Assembly (NCBI RefSeq): GCF_900128485.1
Contig: NZ_LT635861.1
Span: forward strand, 208,129-251,430
Source of the DNA: Duodenibacillus massiliensis
Lineage (GTDB): Bacteria > Pseudomonadota > Gammaproteobacteria > Burkholderiales > Burkholderiaceae_F
Direction: 5' to 3'
Length of the DNA stretch: 43,302 nt
In this document: positions 18,379 through 28,245 of the stretch, piece by piece
Numbering within the stretch: the stretch's first letter is position 1
Layout: every line of letters starts with the position of its first letter
Program-made: the position numbers and the translations under genes
Notes under the pieces: generated by a model
Seen by the model: the letters and a program-made list of their open reading frames with translations, nothing else
The model's database searches: none
Told to the model about the DNA's origin: nothing

Positions 18379-18384
18379 TATAAT
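18379..18384 (+). promoter_or_regulatory. Candidate -10 box of glyA
   Basis: A perfect TATAAT 70 bases before glyA; the -35 region (near TACATG, 18355) is poor. Confidence 0.45.
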
Positions 18385-18455
18385 CTTTCCGCTTTTTCGG
18401 GCACGCCTTGGTGTGCTCTCAGTACTGACTATGACACTCTCAGGAAGAATTTCCC

Positions 18456-19718
18456 ATGTTTGAATACAGCAAAACTGCCGCCGTCACCGACGCCGAAGTC
18501 TGGAAGTACATCGAAGACGAAATGCAGCGTCAGGAACAGCACATCGAAATGATTGCAAGCGAAAACTATGCTTCGCCTGCCGTGATGTCTGCCCAGGGCA
18601 GTCAGCTCACCAACAAGTACGCCGAAGGCTATCCCGGCAAGCGTTACTACGGCGGCTGCCAGTTCGTCGACGAAGTCGAGCGCATTGCCATTGCCCGCGC
18701 AAAGAAACTCTTCTGCGAACCCGCGGGCGTTGAGATGGCCGTAAACGTGCAGCCTCATTCGGGCGCTCAGGCCAATGCCGCGGTCTTTATGGCGGTTCTC
18801 AATGAGGGCGACACCTTCATGGGCATGAGTCTTGCCGACGGCGGCCACCTCTCTCACGGCATGCACCTTAATTTCTCCGGCAAGTTCTTCCACTGCGTGC
18901 CCTACGGCCTCGGAGAAGACGAAAAGATCGACTACGATGAAGTCGAGCGCCTTGCCAAGGAAGCCAAGCCCAAGCTCGTCGTGGCCGGGGCTTCGGCTTA
19001 TTCCCTCAAGATTGATTTCAAGCGCTTTGCCGAGATTGCGCATAGCGTCGGCGCCCTTTTGATGGTTGATATGGCGCACTACGCCGGGCTTATCGCCGCA
19101 GGCGTCTACCCGAGCCCCTTCGGCTACGCCGACATTGTGACGACCACGACGCACAAGAGCTTGAGAGGTCCGCGCGGCGGCATCATTTTCTGCCGTCCGG
19201 AACTTGAAAAGAAGATCAATTCCGCGGTGTTCCCGGGCATGCAGGGCGGTCCCCTGATGCACGTGATTGCCGCCAAGGCTGTGGCGCTCGGTGAAGCGCT
19301 TACACCGGAATTTAAGGCCTACGGCGAGCAGGTTGCCAAAAACGCGAAGGTCCTGGCGGAAGAACTCACCAAGCGCGGTCTGCGGATCGTTTCCGGCGGT
19401 ACCGAAAGCCACGTGATGCTCGTGGACCTCAGAGCCAAGCACTTAACCGGCAAGGCCGCTGAAGCGCTTCTCGGAGAAGCCCACATCACGGTGAACAAAA
19501 ACGCCATCCATAACGATCCGGAAAAGCCCTTTGTCACCTCGGGCCTGCGCCTCGGGACCCCTGCGATGACCACGCGCGGCTTTAAGGAAGAAGAAACGCG
19601 CGAAACCGCGAACCTCATTGCGGATCTTTTGGACGCCCCCGAAGATCCCGCGGTGCTCGCCCGCGTGCGTGAAGCCGTGGACCGGCTCACCGCGAAGTTC
19701 CCGGTCTATCGCATGTAA
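18456..19718 (+). CDS. glyA: Serine hydroxymethyltransferase
   Basis: PLP enzyme converting serine and tetrahydrofolate to glycine and methylene-tetrahydrofolate, the main source of one-carbon units. The PLP lysine is K234 in [27 protein letters not shown] and [15 protein letters not shown] are typical. The length of 420 is standard. AGGAAG about 10 bases before the ATG supports the start. It heads the conserved order glyA-nrdR-ribD-ribE, but a strong hairpin pair behind it suggests separate transcription. Confidence 0.96.
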   Translation: MFEYSKTAAVTDAEVWKYIEDEMQRQEQHIEMIASENYASPAVMSAQGSQLTNKYAEGYPGKRYYGGCQFVDEVERIAIARAKKLFCEPAGVEMAVNVQPHSGAQANAAVFMAVLNEGDTFMGMSLADGGHLSHGMHLNFSGKFFHCVPYGLGEDEKIDYDEVERLAKEAKPKLVVAGASAYSLKIDFKRFAEIAHSVGALLMVDMAHYAGLIAAGVYPSPFGYADIVTTTTHKSLRGPRGGIIFCRPELEKKINSAVFPGMQGGPLMHVIAAKAVALGEALTPEFKAYGEQVAKNAKVLAEELTKRGLRIVSGGTESHVMLVDLRAKHLTGKAAEALLGEAHITVNKNAIHNDPEKPFVTSGLRLGTPAMTTRGFKEEETRETANLIADLLDAPEDPAVLARVREAVDRLTAKFPVYRM

Positions 19719-19724
19719 TCAGTC

Positions 19725-19807
19725 TGTCAGCGGGCTTATAAGCCCGCCTGACATGGACCGTCCGAAGCATCCGCTTGCAAAATCGGTGCGCTTCGGGCGG
19801 TTTTTTT
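19725..19807 (+). terminator. Hairpin pair ending the glyA transcript
   Basis: First hairpin: TGTCAGCGGGCTTATAAGCCCGCCTGACA region (arms TGTCAGCGGGC and GCCCGC-CTGACA, about 19725-19754). Second: CCGTCCGAAGC (from 19758) pairs with GCTTCGGGCGG and is followed by seven T, a normal terminator. Confidence 0.8.
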
Positions 19808-19927
19808 GCGGTTTACGGTCTCATCCCGCATACAATTAAAGGATGCACACCCAAAAGACACCATATCCAGTGGTTGCCTGCGGCGTGCTTCGGCACAGAT
19901 TGCGCCGTTTGTTTTGGGAGAGAAGGC

Positions 19928-20392
19928 ATGCGCTGCCCCTACTGTAAGGCCAAGGATTCGGCTGTTATTGATTCACGTGCGAGTGAGGACGGATTCTCGA
20001 TCCGCCGCCGACGGCAGTGCGAATCCTGCGGTAAACGCTTTACAACCTTTGAGCGTGCTGAGCTGAACCTCCCGACGGTCGTTAAGCGTGACGGCGGGCG
20101 CTGCGAGTTTGACCGCGAAAAACTCAAGGGCTCGATGCGCCTTGCGTTAAGAAAGCGTCCGGTAACGATGGAGGCGATTGAAGCCTCGATTGACGCGATT
20201 GAACTGGCGCTCATGACCATGGGCGAAAAGGAAGTTCCGAGCGCCAAAATAGGCGAACTCGTTTTAAAAGAGCTCAAAAAGCTCGACAGCGTTGCTTACA
20301 TCCGCTTTGCAAGCGTTTACTTTAATGTCGACAAACCCGAGGGTTTCCGCAATCTGATGCGCGACCTCGAAGCCACGCAGCACAACAAATGA
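19928..20392 (+). CDS. nrdR: Transcriptional repressor NrdR
   Basis: Repressor of ribonucleotide reductase genes that senses ATP/dATP. It has the N-terminal zinc ribbon (C3, C6, C31, C34 in MRCPYC and CESCGKRF) followed by an ATP-cone domain from about residue 48. The length of 154 is typical. The ATG at 19928 is fixed by the zinc ribbon and by GGGAGAG just upstream; the open frame before it is not coding. Its last codons overlap ribD by the four-base ATGA. Confidence 0.95.
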   Translation: MRCPYCKAKDSAVIDSRASEDGFSIRRRRQCESCGKRFTTFERAELNLPTVVKRDGGRCEFDREKLKGSMRLALRKRPVTMEAIEASIDAIELALMTMGEKEVPSAKIGELVLKELKKLDSVAYIRFASVYFNVDKPEGFRNLMRDLEATQHNK

Positions 20393-21510
20393 CGGACGTT
20401 AAAGACATTAAGGCTGATCCGGCCGATGAATTCTGGATGCGGCAGGCGCTTGAAACCGCGAAAAACGCCGAACTCATTGCGCCTCCGAATCCGGCGGTGG
20501 GCTGTGTGATTGTGAAAGACGGCGTTGAGCTCGGAAGGGGCTCAACGCAGGCGCCGGGCTCAGCGCACGCTGAAATCAGTGCGATTAACGACGTATACGC
20601 CAAGGGCATGACGCCTGAAGGTGCCACGTTTTATGTGACGCTTGAACCCTGCTCGCACTACGGAAGAACCCCTCCCTGCGCACTGCGCCTGATTAAGGAA
20701 AAGGCGGCGCGCGTGGTGGTGGGAACCACTGATCCCAATCCCCTCGTGGCCGGCCGCGGCATCGCGATGCTCAAAGACGCTGGTATTGCCGTCACAACGG
20801 GCGTTTGTGAAACCGAAGCGATTGAATCCAACATCGGCTTTATCACCCGCATGAAGCGGGGCACCCCCTGGGTACGGATGAAGCTTGCGGCCAGTCTTGA
20901 CGGGCGCACGGCGCTTGAAAACGGGATGAGCCGGTGGATTACGTCAGAAGATTCCCGCGAAGACGGGCGGCTCATGCGCGCGCACTCTCAGGGGATTTTG
21001 ACGGGTGTGGGAACCGTACGGGCGGACAATCCCCAAATGAACGTGCGGCTGCCCGGCAACTGGAAGGATCCGCCGAAATTCGTGTGCGACGCCCGGGGCT
21101 CGATACCCTCGGAAAGCCGGATTCTGGAAGGCGCCCCCTGCACGGTCTTTGTCGCCGAAAGCGCGTCAGAAGAAGCCGTGGAGCGGATCACGGCCGCGGG
21201 CGCTCAGACCGTGCGCGTTGCCGAAACCGAGCTCGGTAAGCTCGATTTGGGTGAAGTGCTTCACGAAATCGGGAAAAGAGAAGTCAATGTGCTTCATGTG
21301 GAAGCCGGAGCGAGGCTTTCGGGGTCGCTGATGACCGCGGGCCTTGTGGACGAAATTGTTCTTTATGTGGCGCCCTGCTTTATGGGCAGCGGCAAGGTTC
21401 TCGCGAGCCTTCCTCACTTTGAGCGCATGCAGGATATCTACCGCTGGCGGTATCACGCCGTGGCAACGGCCGGCAGTGACCTTAAAATCGTGCTTCGCCC
21501 GCAGTCGTAA
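20389..21510 (+). CDS. ribD: Bifunctional riboflavin biosynthesis deaminase/reductase RibD
   Basis: Performs steps two and three of riboflavin synthesis. The N-terminal deaminase has zinc ligands H60 (HAE, with E62 as proton shuttle), C88 and C97 (EPCSHYGRTPPC). The reductase domain starts near residue 160 (PWVRMKLAASLDGRTA) and uses NADPH to reduce the ribosyl group. The length of 373 is normal. It is coupled to nrdR by a 4-base overlap and followed by ribE after 55 bases. Confidence 0.95.
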   Translation: MTDVKDIKADPADEFWMRQALETAKNAELIAPPNPAVGCVIVKDGVELGRGSTQAPGSAHAEISAINDVYAKGMTPEGATFYVTLEPCSHYGRTPPCALRLIKEKAARVVVGTTDPNPLVAGRGIAMLKDAGIAVTTGVCETEAIESNIGFITRMKRGTPWVRMKLAASLDGRTALENGMSRWITSEDSREDGRLMRAHSQGILTGVGTVRADNPQMNVRLPGNWKDPPKFVCDARGSIPSESRILEGAPCTVFVAESASEEAVERITAAGAQTVRVAETELGKLDLGEVLHEIGKREVNVLHVEAGARLSGSLMTAGLVDEIVLYVAPCFMGSGKVLASLPHFERMQDIYRWRYHAVATAGSDLKIVLRPQS

Positions 21511-21565
21511 GACTGCTGGTGCGTAACGAAAACAGATTTTCAGACATCAGAAAGGAGTTTCTTGA

Positions 21566-22189
21566 ATGTTTACCGGGATTATTCAGGCTGTGGGTAAGGT
21601 GCGCGAACCGGAAAAGCTCGGTGACGGCGTGCGCCTCACGATTAAGACTCCTGCGGAATTTCACCTCGAAGAGGTGCATGTCGGGGACTCGATTGCCGTT
21701 AACGGCGCCTGCATGACCGTGACCGGCATTGAAGGCGACTCCTTTACGATTGACGTAAGTGCCGAGAGCCTCTCCAAGACCGTTGGCCTTAACACCTTCG
21801 GGTTTGTGAACCTTGAAAAAGCCATGCGGCTCGGTGACCGTGTGGACGGCCATCTGGTGAGCGGACACGTCGACGGCGTCGGTCAGGTCGAAGTGATGGA
21901 ACCCAAGGCCGAGAGCTGGCACCTGGTGATTCTTGCGCCCAAAAAGCTCTCTCCGTACCTTGCCTACAAGGGCTCTGTGACGGTTAACGGTGTGTCGCTC
22001 ACGATTAACTCCGTGGAAGACACGCCGGTGGGCGCCCGTATTTCCATCAATCTCATCCCGCACACCGTGGAAGTGACGACCTTAAAGAGTCTGAAACCTC
22101 AGGACGGCGTGAATCTTGAGATCGACACGATTGCCCGTTACGTTGAGCGCATGATCAGCTTGCGCGACAACACGGACGATCTTTTCTAA
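21566..22189 (+). CDS. ribE: Riboflavin synthase, alpha subunit
   Basis: Dismutates two molecules of 6,7-dimethyl-8-ribityllumazine to riboflavin. The N-terminus MFTGII and two homologous lumazine-binding halves (VNGACMTVTG and VNGVSLTINSV; SGHVDGVG in the first half) identify it. The length of 207 is usual. AAAGGAG stands 9 bases before the ATG. It works with RibD here and RibH 13 kb away. No FMN riboswitch was recognised before ribD or ribE. Confidence 0.95.
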   Translation: MFTGIIQAVGKVREPEKLGDGVRLTIKTPAEFHLEEVHVGDSIAVNGACMTVTGIEGDSFTIDVSAESLSKTVGLNTFGFVNLEKAMRLGDRVDGHLVSGHVDGVGQVEVMEPKAESWHLVILAPKKLSPYLAYKGSVTVNGVSLTINSVEDTPVGARISINLIPHTVEVTTLKSLKPQDGVNLEIDTIARYVERMISLRDNTDDLF

Positions 22190-22215
22190 ACGAGAATTTT
22201 GCAGCGGAGGCCTTC

Positions 22216-23283
22216 ATGACGCTCTTATTTTCACCGCTCACACTGGGAAAACTGAAGCTTGTGAACCGCCTCTGTGTGCCGCCGATGTGCCAGTACCGCG
22301 CCAAAGACGGGGTGCTTCAGGCCTGGCACCGGGTGCATTATGGAAAATTGGCGGGGTCGGGTGCCGGGCTCGTCGTTGTGGAAGCAACGGCCGTGACGCC
22401 TGAGGGCCGCATCACGCCTGCGTGTCTCGGGCTCTGGAACGATGAGCAGACCGAGGCCTTTAAGGCGCTCACCTCGGAATGCCGCGCCGTAAGCCCCGAG
22501 ACCAAACTCATGATTCAGCTCTCGCACTCGGGCCGCAAGGGAAGCCGTACGGTTCCCTGGGAAGAAAGCCGCTTTCTGACGCTTCAAGAGGGCGGCTTTG
22601 CGATTGAAGCGCCGTCCGCCGTCACGTGCGGAGAACCCGAAAGCCTGCCGCGGGAAATGACAGAAGATGATATTCACCGCGTGATTGAAGCCTTCGCGGC
22701 GGCCGCAAAGCGCGCTCAGGCTGCAGGTTTTGACGGTATTCAGATTCACGCGGCGCACGGCTACCTCATTCATGAATTTTTATCGCCGGTGACAAACCGC
22801 AGAACGGACGGCTGGGGCGGAAGCCTCGAAAACCGGATGCGCTTTGGGCTTGCCGTCATTAAGGCCGTGCGTGAAGCCGTGCCCGATATGGCGCTCGCGG
22901 TGCGCGTTTCCGCCACCGATTGGATCGAGGGCGGCTGGACGGTGGAAGATACCGTGGCGTTTCTCAAGGCCGCAAAGGCGCTTGGGTGCGACGCGGCGGA
23001 TGTGAGTGCCGGAGGGCTTGATAAGGCGCAGCAGATGCCGGAACTCAAACCCGGCTATCAGGTCGAATACGCTCGCGTTGTGAAAAAAGAAACGGGGCTG
23101 GTGACCTTTGCCGTGGGACTTATTAAGGAGCCCCTGCAGGCTGAAGCCATCCTTGCCGCGGGGGACGCCGACGGGATCTGCGTCGGCCGCGAGATGCTCA
23201 GAAACCCCAACTGGGGGTGGACCGCCGCACAGGCCTTGCACGCCATGGTGGCCTTTCCACCGCCTTACCTTCGGGCCTTCTGA
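22216..23283 (+). CDS. NADH:flavin oxidoreductase of the YqjM/NamA type (Old Yellow Enzyme family)
   Basis: FMN-dependent ene-reductase with an alpha/beta barrel. It starts with SPLTLGKLKLVNRL; C25 in VPPMCQY corresponds to the flavin-tuning cysteine of YqjM-type enzymes; H178 and H181 (QIHAAHGYLIHEFLSP) are the substrate-binding pair; DGWGGSLENRMRF and the late ADGICVGREMLRNP phosphate-binding loop are present. The length of 355 fits. A ribosome site (GCGGAGG) precedes it 26 bases after ribE, so it may ride on the flavin operon, which is sensible for an FMN enzyme. The physiological substrate is unknown. Confidence 0.88.
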   Translation: MTLLFSPLTLGKLKLVNRLCVPPMCQYRAKDGVLQAWHRVHYGKLAGSGAGLVVVEATAVTPEGRITPACLGLWNDEQTEAFKALTSECRAVSPETKLMIQLSHSGRKGSRTVPWEESRFLTLQEGGFAIEAPSAVTCGEPESLPREMTEDDIHRVIEAFAAAAKRAQAAGFDGIQIHAAHGYLIHEFLSPVTNRRTDGWGGSLENRMRFGLAVIKAVREAVPDMALAVRVSATDWIEGGWTVEDTVAFLKAAKALGCDAADVSAGGLDKAQQMPELKPGYQVEYARVVKKETGLVTFAVGLIKEPLQAEAILAAGDADGICVGREMLRNPNWGWTAAQALHAMVAFPPPYLRAF

Positions 23284-23398
23284 TTTGTCTGAGGTTTCTT
23301 AGTATTTCGGTCAAGGCGCAGTGCCCGTGGCACGGGTAAGATTCCGCCTCATCTGAATGTATGAATTAAACCGCGGCCTTGGTCCGCGGAAAAGTCTG

Positions 23399-24805
23399 AT
23401 GGTACGACATTTTTCCTGCGCAGCCGCGCTCTGTCTCGGGGCCCTGTTTTTTCAGACGGCAGCCGCCGCTGACGCGCTTTCCTTTGACGAAGCCCGTGCG
23501 CTTTTTCACGAACGCTCCGATATCTTCCGCGCAGACGCCGCAGAAGTGGAGCGCGCCCGGTTAACGGCCGAAAGCGCCAAATGGCTCTCCGGTCCCAAGA
23601 TCGACATGATGGCCATGCATATGGAAGGCCGCAAAGAGCTCGACCTTGATATTGACGTGCCAGCGAGCCTTCAGGCGATGGGGCCGATGCTGGGTGCTGC
23701 TTTGGGCGTTGGTCCCATTTCCATCCCTTCAACGATTAACGTCGGCCAGGAGCTTGACTTGGGTGGGCCGCGCGCAACCATTCAGGCGTATTGGCCGCTT
23801 TATACGGGCGGGCGGATTTCCGCCAAGCAAAACGCGCTTGAGCAAAAAGTCCGGGAAGCCGATGCCGCCAAGAGTGAACGCTTTGAGATGAAGGACGCGG
23901 AACTTGCGGGCCGCTACTGGGGCGTGCAGCTTGCGCGTTCCGTGGAAAAGCTCCGAAGCGACATGCTCGCCGATGAAGAGGCGCAGCTCTTGCGTGCCGA
24001 GCGCTTTGAAAAGAAAGGGATGATTTCCAAAATTGAGCGCATGAGCGTGGAAGTTTCGCGCGATACGGCCCGCCGGGAACTGGCCTCAGCGCAGACGGGC
24101 GCGAGGGTCGCGGAAGCTGAACTCATGAGTGCACTCAGAGAAAAAACGCTCCCGGAACTGTCAACGCCCCTTTTCGTTCTCACCGGGAACTTGGGCGTAC
24201 TGTCCGAATGGCAGAAAAAGGCGCGGCTTAACGCGCCGCTTCTCAGAAAAATCGATGCGCAGCGAAATCAGGCCGAAGAAGGAGTGAAGGCCGCGGAAGG
24301 GAATTTTCATCCCCAAGTCTTTGCCTTCGGCATGAAAAACTTGGTGAAACACTACCTCACGCCGGTGGAGCCGGACTGGATGGCCGGAATCGGCGTGAAG
24401 TTCACGCTTTTCAGTAACAGCGACCGCATGTCCGACATTGCGGCGGCAAGGCAGCTCGTCACCAAAGCTGAAGCCGCGCGCGCTGAGGCCGATAATGCCC
24501 TGATGACCGCGGTTGAAGTGGCGTTTCTGCAGACCACGCAGGCCCGTGAGGAATATGACCTCACGGCCTCGACCGTGGCGCTCGCCGCGGAAAACCTGAA
24601 ATTGCGGCAGATAAGTTTTAACGAAGGGCTTTCCACGGCCCTGGACGTACGGGAAGCCCGCACGCAGTTAATCGGCGCGCAGATCGCGCAGCGTGCCGCT
24701 GCCTTTAAGTTTGTCGTTGCCTGGGTGCGGCTTCATGCCGCCAGCGGCGTGATGCCGGAATTCATGCAGACGCTCACGCGTGCGGACCTTGTGCCTGTTA
24801 AGTAA
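23399..24805 (+). CDS. TolC-family outer membrane efflux protein
   Basis: Outer-membrane channel component of a tripartite exporter. The ATG at 23399 gives a clean signal peptide (VRHFSCAAALCLGALFFQ, cut after about AAA-A); the in-frame ATG at 23357 would place a charged tail before it and has no ribosome site. The body is two internally similar alpha-helical repeats typical of the OEP fold, with long amphipathic coiled coils (for example residues 120-230 and 330-430). The length of 468 is usual. It is the first gene of a unit with an HlyD-like adaptor (17-base gap) and a fused ABC-2 permease (12-base gap). Confidence 0.85.
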   Translation: MVRHFSCAAALCLGALFFQTAAAADALSFDEARALFHERSDIFRADAAEVERARLTAESAKWLSGPKIDMMAMHMEGRKELDLDIDVPASLQAMGPMLGAALGVGPISIPSTINVGQELDLGGPRATIQAYWPLYTGGRISAKQNALEQKVREADAAKSERFEMKDAELAGRYWGVQLARSVEKLRSDMLADEEAQLLRAERFEKKGMISKIERMSVEVSRDTARRELASAQTGARVAEAELMSALREKTLPELSTPLFVLTGNLGVLSEWQKKARLNAPLLRKIDAQRNQAEEGVKAAEGNFHPQVFAFGMKNLVKHYLTPVEPDWMAGIGVKFTLFSNSDRMSDIAAARQLVTKAEAARAEADNALMTAVEVAFLQTTQAREEYDLTASTVALAAENLKLRQISFNEGLSTALDVREARTQLIGAQIAQRAAAFKFVVAWVRLHAASGVMPEFMQTLTRADLVPVK

Positions 24806-24822
24806 ACGGATTAAAAACAAAA

Positions 24823-25821
24823 ATGCAGTCAGCCAATCAGAAATTTTCCAAGATTCCGGCCGTTATCGGGGGCGCTGTTCTTTTGGGCGCGGCCGCCTTT
24901 ATCGGCTGGGGAATCTGGCAGGCGATGGCGCCGGTGGCGGTGCCTCTTCAGGGGATGATTGATGCCCGTACGGTTTCAGTGGCCGCAAAGGTCCCGGGGC
25001 GCCTTGCCAAGGTCCTTGTCAAAGAAGGAGACACGGTGACGGCGGGGATGCCCGTTGCGGAACTGGCGTTACCTGAAATCAATGCCCGTGTGGCGCAGGC
25101 CAAAGCCGTGGAGGCTGCGGCGCTTGCGAAGTCTGACCTTGCACAGGAGGGCGCGCGCACGCAGCAGATTGAAGCGGCGAAGGCTGACCTTCAGCGGGCG
25201 GCCGCAGCGGCGGCTCTTGCCAAAAACACCTTTGCCCGTATTGATGCGCTTTACAAGGAAGGCCTTGTGAGCGAACAGAAGTGGGATGAAGTCAGGACCC
25301 AGCTTTCGGGGGCCGATAAGGTCAGGAAAGCCGCGTTTGAAAAATTGTCTGCCTTAAAGGAAGGCGCCCGCACGCAGGAAAAGGCGGCCGCAAAGGCGCT
25401 TGCGGCGCAGGCTGCCGGGGGTGTGGCTGAAGCTGAGTCTTTGGCCGGTGAAGCTACGGTGCACGCCGTGACCGCGGGCGAAGTCACGCGCATCGTGATG
25501 CATGAAGGCGAAGTGGTTCCTGCGGGTTTTCCGTTGGTGCTTGTCACGGACCTCACCGACAGCTGGGCTGTTTTTAACGTCCGTGAAGATGAACTCCCCG
25601 GCATTGAAAAGGGAACGGTTTTAAACGCTTACCTGCCGGCCCTTAAAAAGACCGTCGCCTTTAAGGTCTACTGGATCAATCCCAGAGGCGAATACGCCGT
25701 GTGGCGCGCGACGCGACAGTCTTCCGGCTACGATATCCGCACTTTTGAAGTGCGGGCCCGCCCGGTTGAGCCCGTCGCAAACCTGAGGCCCGGCATGACG
25801 GTTGTGATTGAACGCAAGTAA
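24823..25821 (+). CDS. HlyD-family periplasmic adaptor (membrane fusion protein)
   Basis: A 332-residue adaptor linking an inner-membrane transporter to the TolC-like channel. One N-terminal helix (about 12-34) anchors it; then the lipoyl half-motif SVAAKVPGRLAKVLVKEGDTV, a long Ala/Lys/Glu-rich alpha-hairpin (about 85-210), the second lipoyl half (AVTAGEVTRIVMHEGEVVPAG) and a beta-barrel. This resembles YbhG/YhiI-type adaptors that work with ABC-2 permeases. Its position between the channel and the permease genes fixes the role. Confidence 0.88.
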   Translation: MQSANQKFSKIPAVIGGAVLLGAAAFIGWGIWQAMAPVAVPLQGMIDARTVSVAAKVPGRLAKVLVKEGDTVTAGMPVAELALPEINARVAQAKAVEAAALAKSDLAQEGARTQQIEAAKADLQRAAAAAALAKNTFARIDALYKEGLVSEQKWDEVRTQLSGADKVRKAAFEKLSALKEGARTQEKAAAKALAAQAAGGVAEAESLAGEATVHAVTAGEVTRIVMHEGEVVPAGFPLVLVTDLTDSWAVFNVREDELPGIEKGTVLNAYLPALKKTVAFKVYWINPRGEYAVWRATRQSSGYDIRTFEVRARPVEPVANLRPGMTVVIERK

Positions 25822-25833
25822 CCCGGGGGCACG

Positions 25834-28206
25834 ATGCTCTGTTGGTTTAACCGTGTTGCGCGTGTGGCAGCCGCTGAAGTGCGGCAGGTTCTCGCGCACC
25901 GAGTGGAGTGGCTCACGGCCGTCGTTGTGCCGCTCATCTGGCTTGCGGTGTTAACGCTTGCGTTCGGGCCGGGGCTGATGACGCAGTTGCCCGTGGGGCT
26001 CGTTGACGCCGATAAGTCGGCTGCCTCGCGCGAAGTCGTTGAGGCCCTGTCCGCCATTCCCTCGGTGCAGTTCAAGTCCTTTGAGTCCACACTGGAAGCC
26101 GATAGGGCGCTGCGCGGCGCCAAAATCTACGCAGCGCTTACCATCCCTCCTGACTTTGAGCGGGAACGCCGCCGCGGGGTGGGTGCCCCTGTGGTGCTTG
26201 AAATCAACAAGACCTATTACGCGATCGGCACGATTCTGGAACTTGACGTCAAAACAGCGCTTGCCGCACAGAAGGTCGCCAATTTGGCCGTGCGCATGAC
26301 GCAAAAAGGCGGAAACTTCACGGAAAACGCCAAAAATCTGCGCGTGACGATGCCCGAAGTCTATTTTCTCGGGAACACCGGTTTTAACTTCGTAGCCTAC
26401 CTGCTCCCCACACTCATTCCGGGCGTGATGGCATTGGCTGCCCTTTTGGCGTTTGTCAGTACGCTCGTGCGTGAGTGGCGCACGGGGCGCGTGAGAGGAC
26501 TTCTGAAAACCGCCGGGGGATCGGTGACCGCGGCGGTTGCGGGGAAACTTGCGCCGTGGCTTGCCTTCTGGCTTTTGATGTCCTGCATCTGGGTCGCGGG
26601 CTTTGCGGGCTGGGGCGGCTGGGGAACGGCCGGCCCCGTGATTCTCTGGTTTACGGCCGCGTGGCTTCTCATCCTTTCGATGGCCGCGCTTGCTGTTCTT
26701 GCGGTTGCCGTGTCGCCCACCTGGGTGATTGCGCTTTCCTGCTCGATCTGCCTCATTGCCCCGACCTTTCCCTTTACCGGGTTTTCGTTTCCGCTCGACT
26801 CAATGACGGCGGGCGCGCGCGTCTTCGGGATGCTTTTGCCTCTCACGCACTTTCTGGAAGCGCAGGGCCAGATTTGGGTGCTGGGGTCTCCGCTGGACGC
26901 CATAGCGAAAAAGGAACTATTAATGTGCCTTTTCCCTGCGGTCTTTTTCACCGCGGGCCTTTTGATTCTTTCGGTGCGGATGAAGTCCTGGAAGGCCAAC
27001 GAACTCGCCGCACGTGATGTGCCGGCAGTAACGGCAAAGTACCGGGAGGAACTCACGGGGTTTTGGCGCACCTTTGCGCTTACCTTAAAAAAGATATTCA
27101 TTTCCCGCGACACCATTGCGGTTTTCGGTGCGGCCGTTGCCTTTTACCTTCTCTTTTACGGCTGGCCCTACAGCACGCAGCAGATTGAAAACGTGCCGGT
27201 GGGGGTGGTGGACTTGGACAGAAGCCCGGCTTCAAGGTCGCTCATTTCTGAGCTTGACGCGGCAAGCACCTCCAAAATTGTGTTTGTGGTGCACGATGAA
27301 GCCGAAGGGCTTGACGCCTTTAAGCGCATGAAGGCCGATACCCTCATCACGATTCCGCACAATTACGCCGAGGAACTTGCGCGCGGCAGAAACGTCACCG
27401 TAAACGTTTTGGGTAACGGCGCGTACCCCGTTAAAACCCGTGCCGTGCAGGCAACGATTGCCCGCATTGTCGGGGACACGGAAGAGCGCATGAATCATGC
27501 CTCCTGGATGACGGCGGGGGTTTCTCCGGAACTTCTTGCGGCGGCGTCCCGCCAGGCACCCGACATCATTGTGAAGTACCGCTTCAACGAGATTTCCGGT
27601 TACGGCAACTACACCGTGCCGATGGTGGGGCCGCTCATTATTCAGGCGGTGCTGTTTTTCGGCGTGGGGCTGTCTTTCGGAGGGTGGCTCAATGAAAAGC
27701 CGCGCCAGCGCTTTATCCGTGATGCGGTCAGAAACCCTTTTTACGGGGCCGTGGCGGTGTTTCTTGCGTTTTGGTCGGTGGCGCTCGGGTGGTTTTTGTA
27801 CATGCAGGGCTTTGACTTCTCGTTCGGGGAGTACGGGGCCATGCAAAATCCGTTTGCGGTGTTTTTGGTCGCCTTTTGCTTTACGGCGGCCGTGACCGCC
27901 TTTGCCATGGCAACGGCCACGCTGACCGGAAACGGGTGGACGGCGCCCGCGGTGGTCATCATGTCGGCGCCGGTGTTCTTTATTTCGGGGGCCGTGTGGC
28001 CCCTGGAAAACCTCAACCCCCTCGTGCAGGGCTTTGCGCAGCTTATTCCCACGACGCCCGGGATTGTGGCTTCTGCCGCTGCCGCGCAGGACGGTGCGGC
28101 GACGGCGGATATTCTGCCCGCGTGCCTGCAACTGGTGCTTCTGACGGCGCTTTACCTCACATTTCTCTTTTGGCGGCTGTTTGCGGTGCGCCGCAATGCT
28201 TTGTAA
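25834..28206 (+). CDS. Tandem-fused ABC-2 type permease (two permease halves in one protein)
   Basis: A 790-residue membrane protein built of two similar ABC-2 permeases of the YhhJ/YbhR kind. Each half has one N-terminal helix, a large periplasmic domain and five or so C-terminal helices. The repeat is visible in PVGLVDADKSAASR (from residue 53) and PVGVVDLDRSPASR (from residue 455). In relatives these are two separate genes or one homodimer. With the HlyD and TolC partners upstream it should form a drug- or lipid-type exporter. No ATP-binding protein lies in this unit or elsewhere in the window, so the energy source must be encoded elsewhere or the function is different. The start has GGGGG 4 bases upstream. 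Confidence 0.85.
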   Translation: MLCWFNRVARVAAAEVRQVLAHRVEWLTAVVVPLIWLAVLTLAFGPGLMTQLPVGLVDADKSAASREVVEALSAIPSVQFKSFESTLEADRALRGAKIYAALTIPPDFERERRRGVGAPVVLEINKTYYAIGTILELDVKTALAAQKVANLAVRMTQKGGNFTENAKNLRVTMPEVYFLGNTGFNFVAYLLPTLIPGVMALAALLAFVSTLVREWRTGRVRGLLKTAGGSVTAAVAGKLAPWLAFWLLMSCIWVAGFAGWGGWGTAGPVILWFTAAWLLILSMAALAVLAVAVSPTWVIALSCSICLIAPTFPFTGFSFPLDSMTAGARVFGMLLPLTHFLEAQGQIWVLGSPLDAIAKKELLMCLFPAVFFTAGLLILSVRMKSWKANELAARDVPAVTAKYREELTGFWRTFALTLKKIFISRDTIAVFGAAVAFYLLFYGWPYSTQQIENVPVGVVDLDRSPASRSLISELDAASTSKIVFVVHDEAEGLDAFKRMKADTLITIPHNYAEELARGRNVTVNVLGNGAYPVKTRAVQATIARIVGDTEERMNHASWMTAGVSPELLAAASRQAPDIIVKYRFNEISGYGNYTVPMVGPLIIQAVLFFGVGLSFGGWLNEKPRQRFIRDAVRNPFYGAVAVFLAFWSVALGWFLYMQGFDFSFGEYGAMQNPFAVFLVAFCFTAAVTAFAMATATLTGNGWTAPAVVIMSAPVFFISGAVWPLENLNPLVQGFAQLIPTTPGIVASAAAAQDGAATADILPACLQLVLLTALYLTFLFWRLFAVRRNAL

Positions 28207-28245
28207 ATACAGTAATTTTTCAATGTACTCAATGCGCACGGGTAA

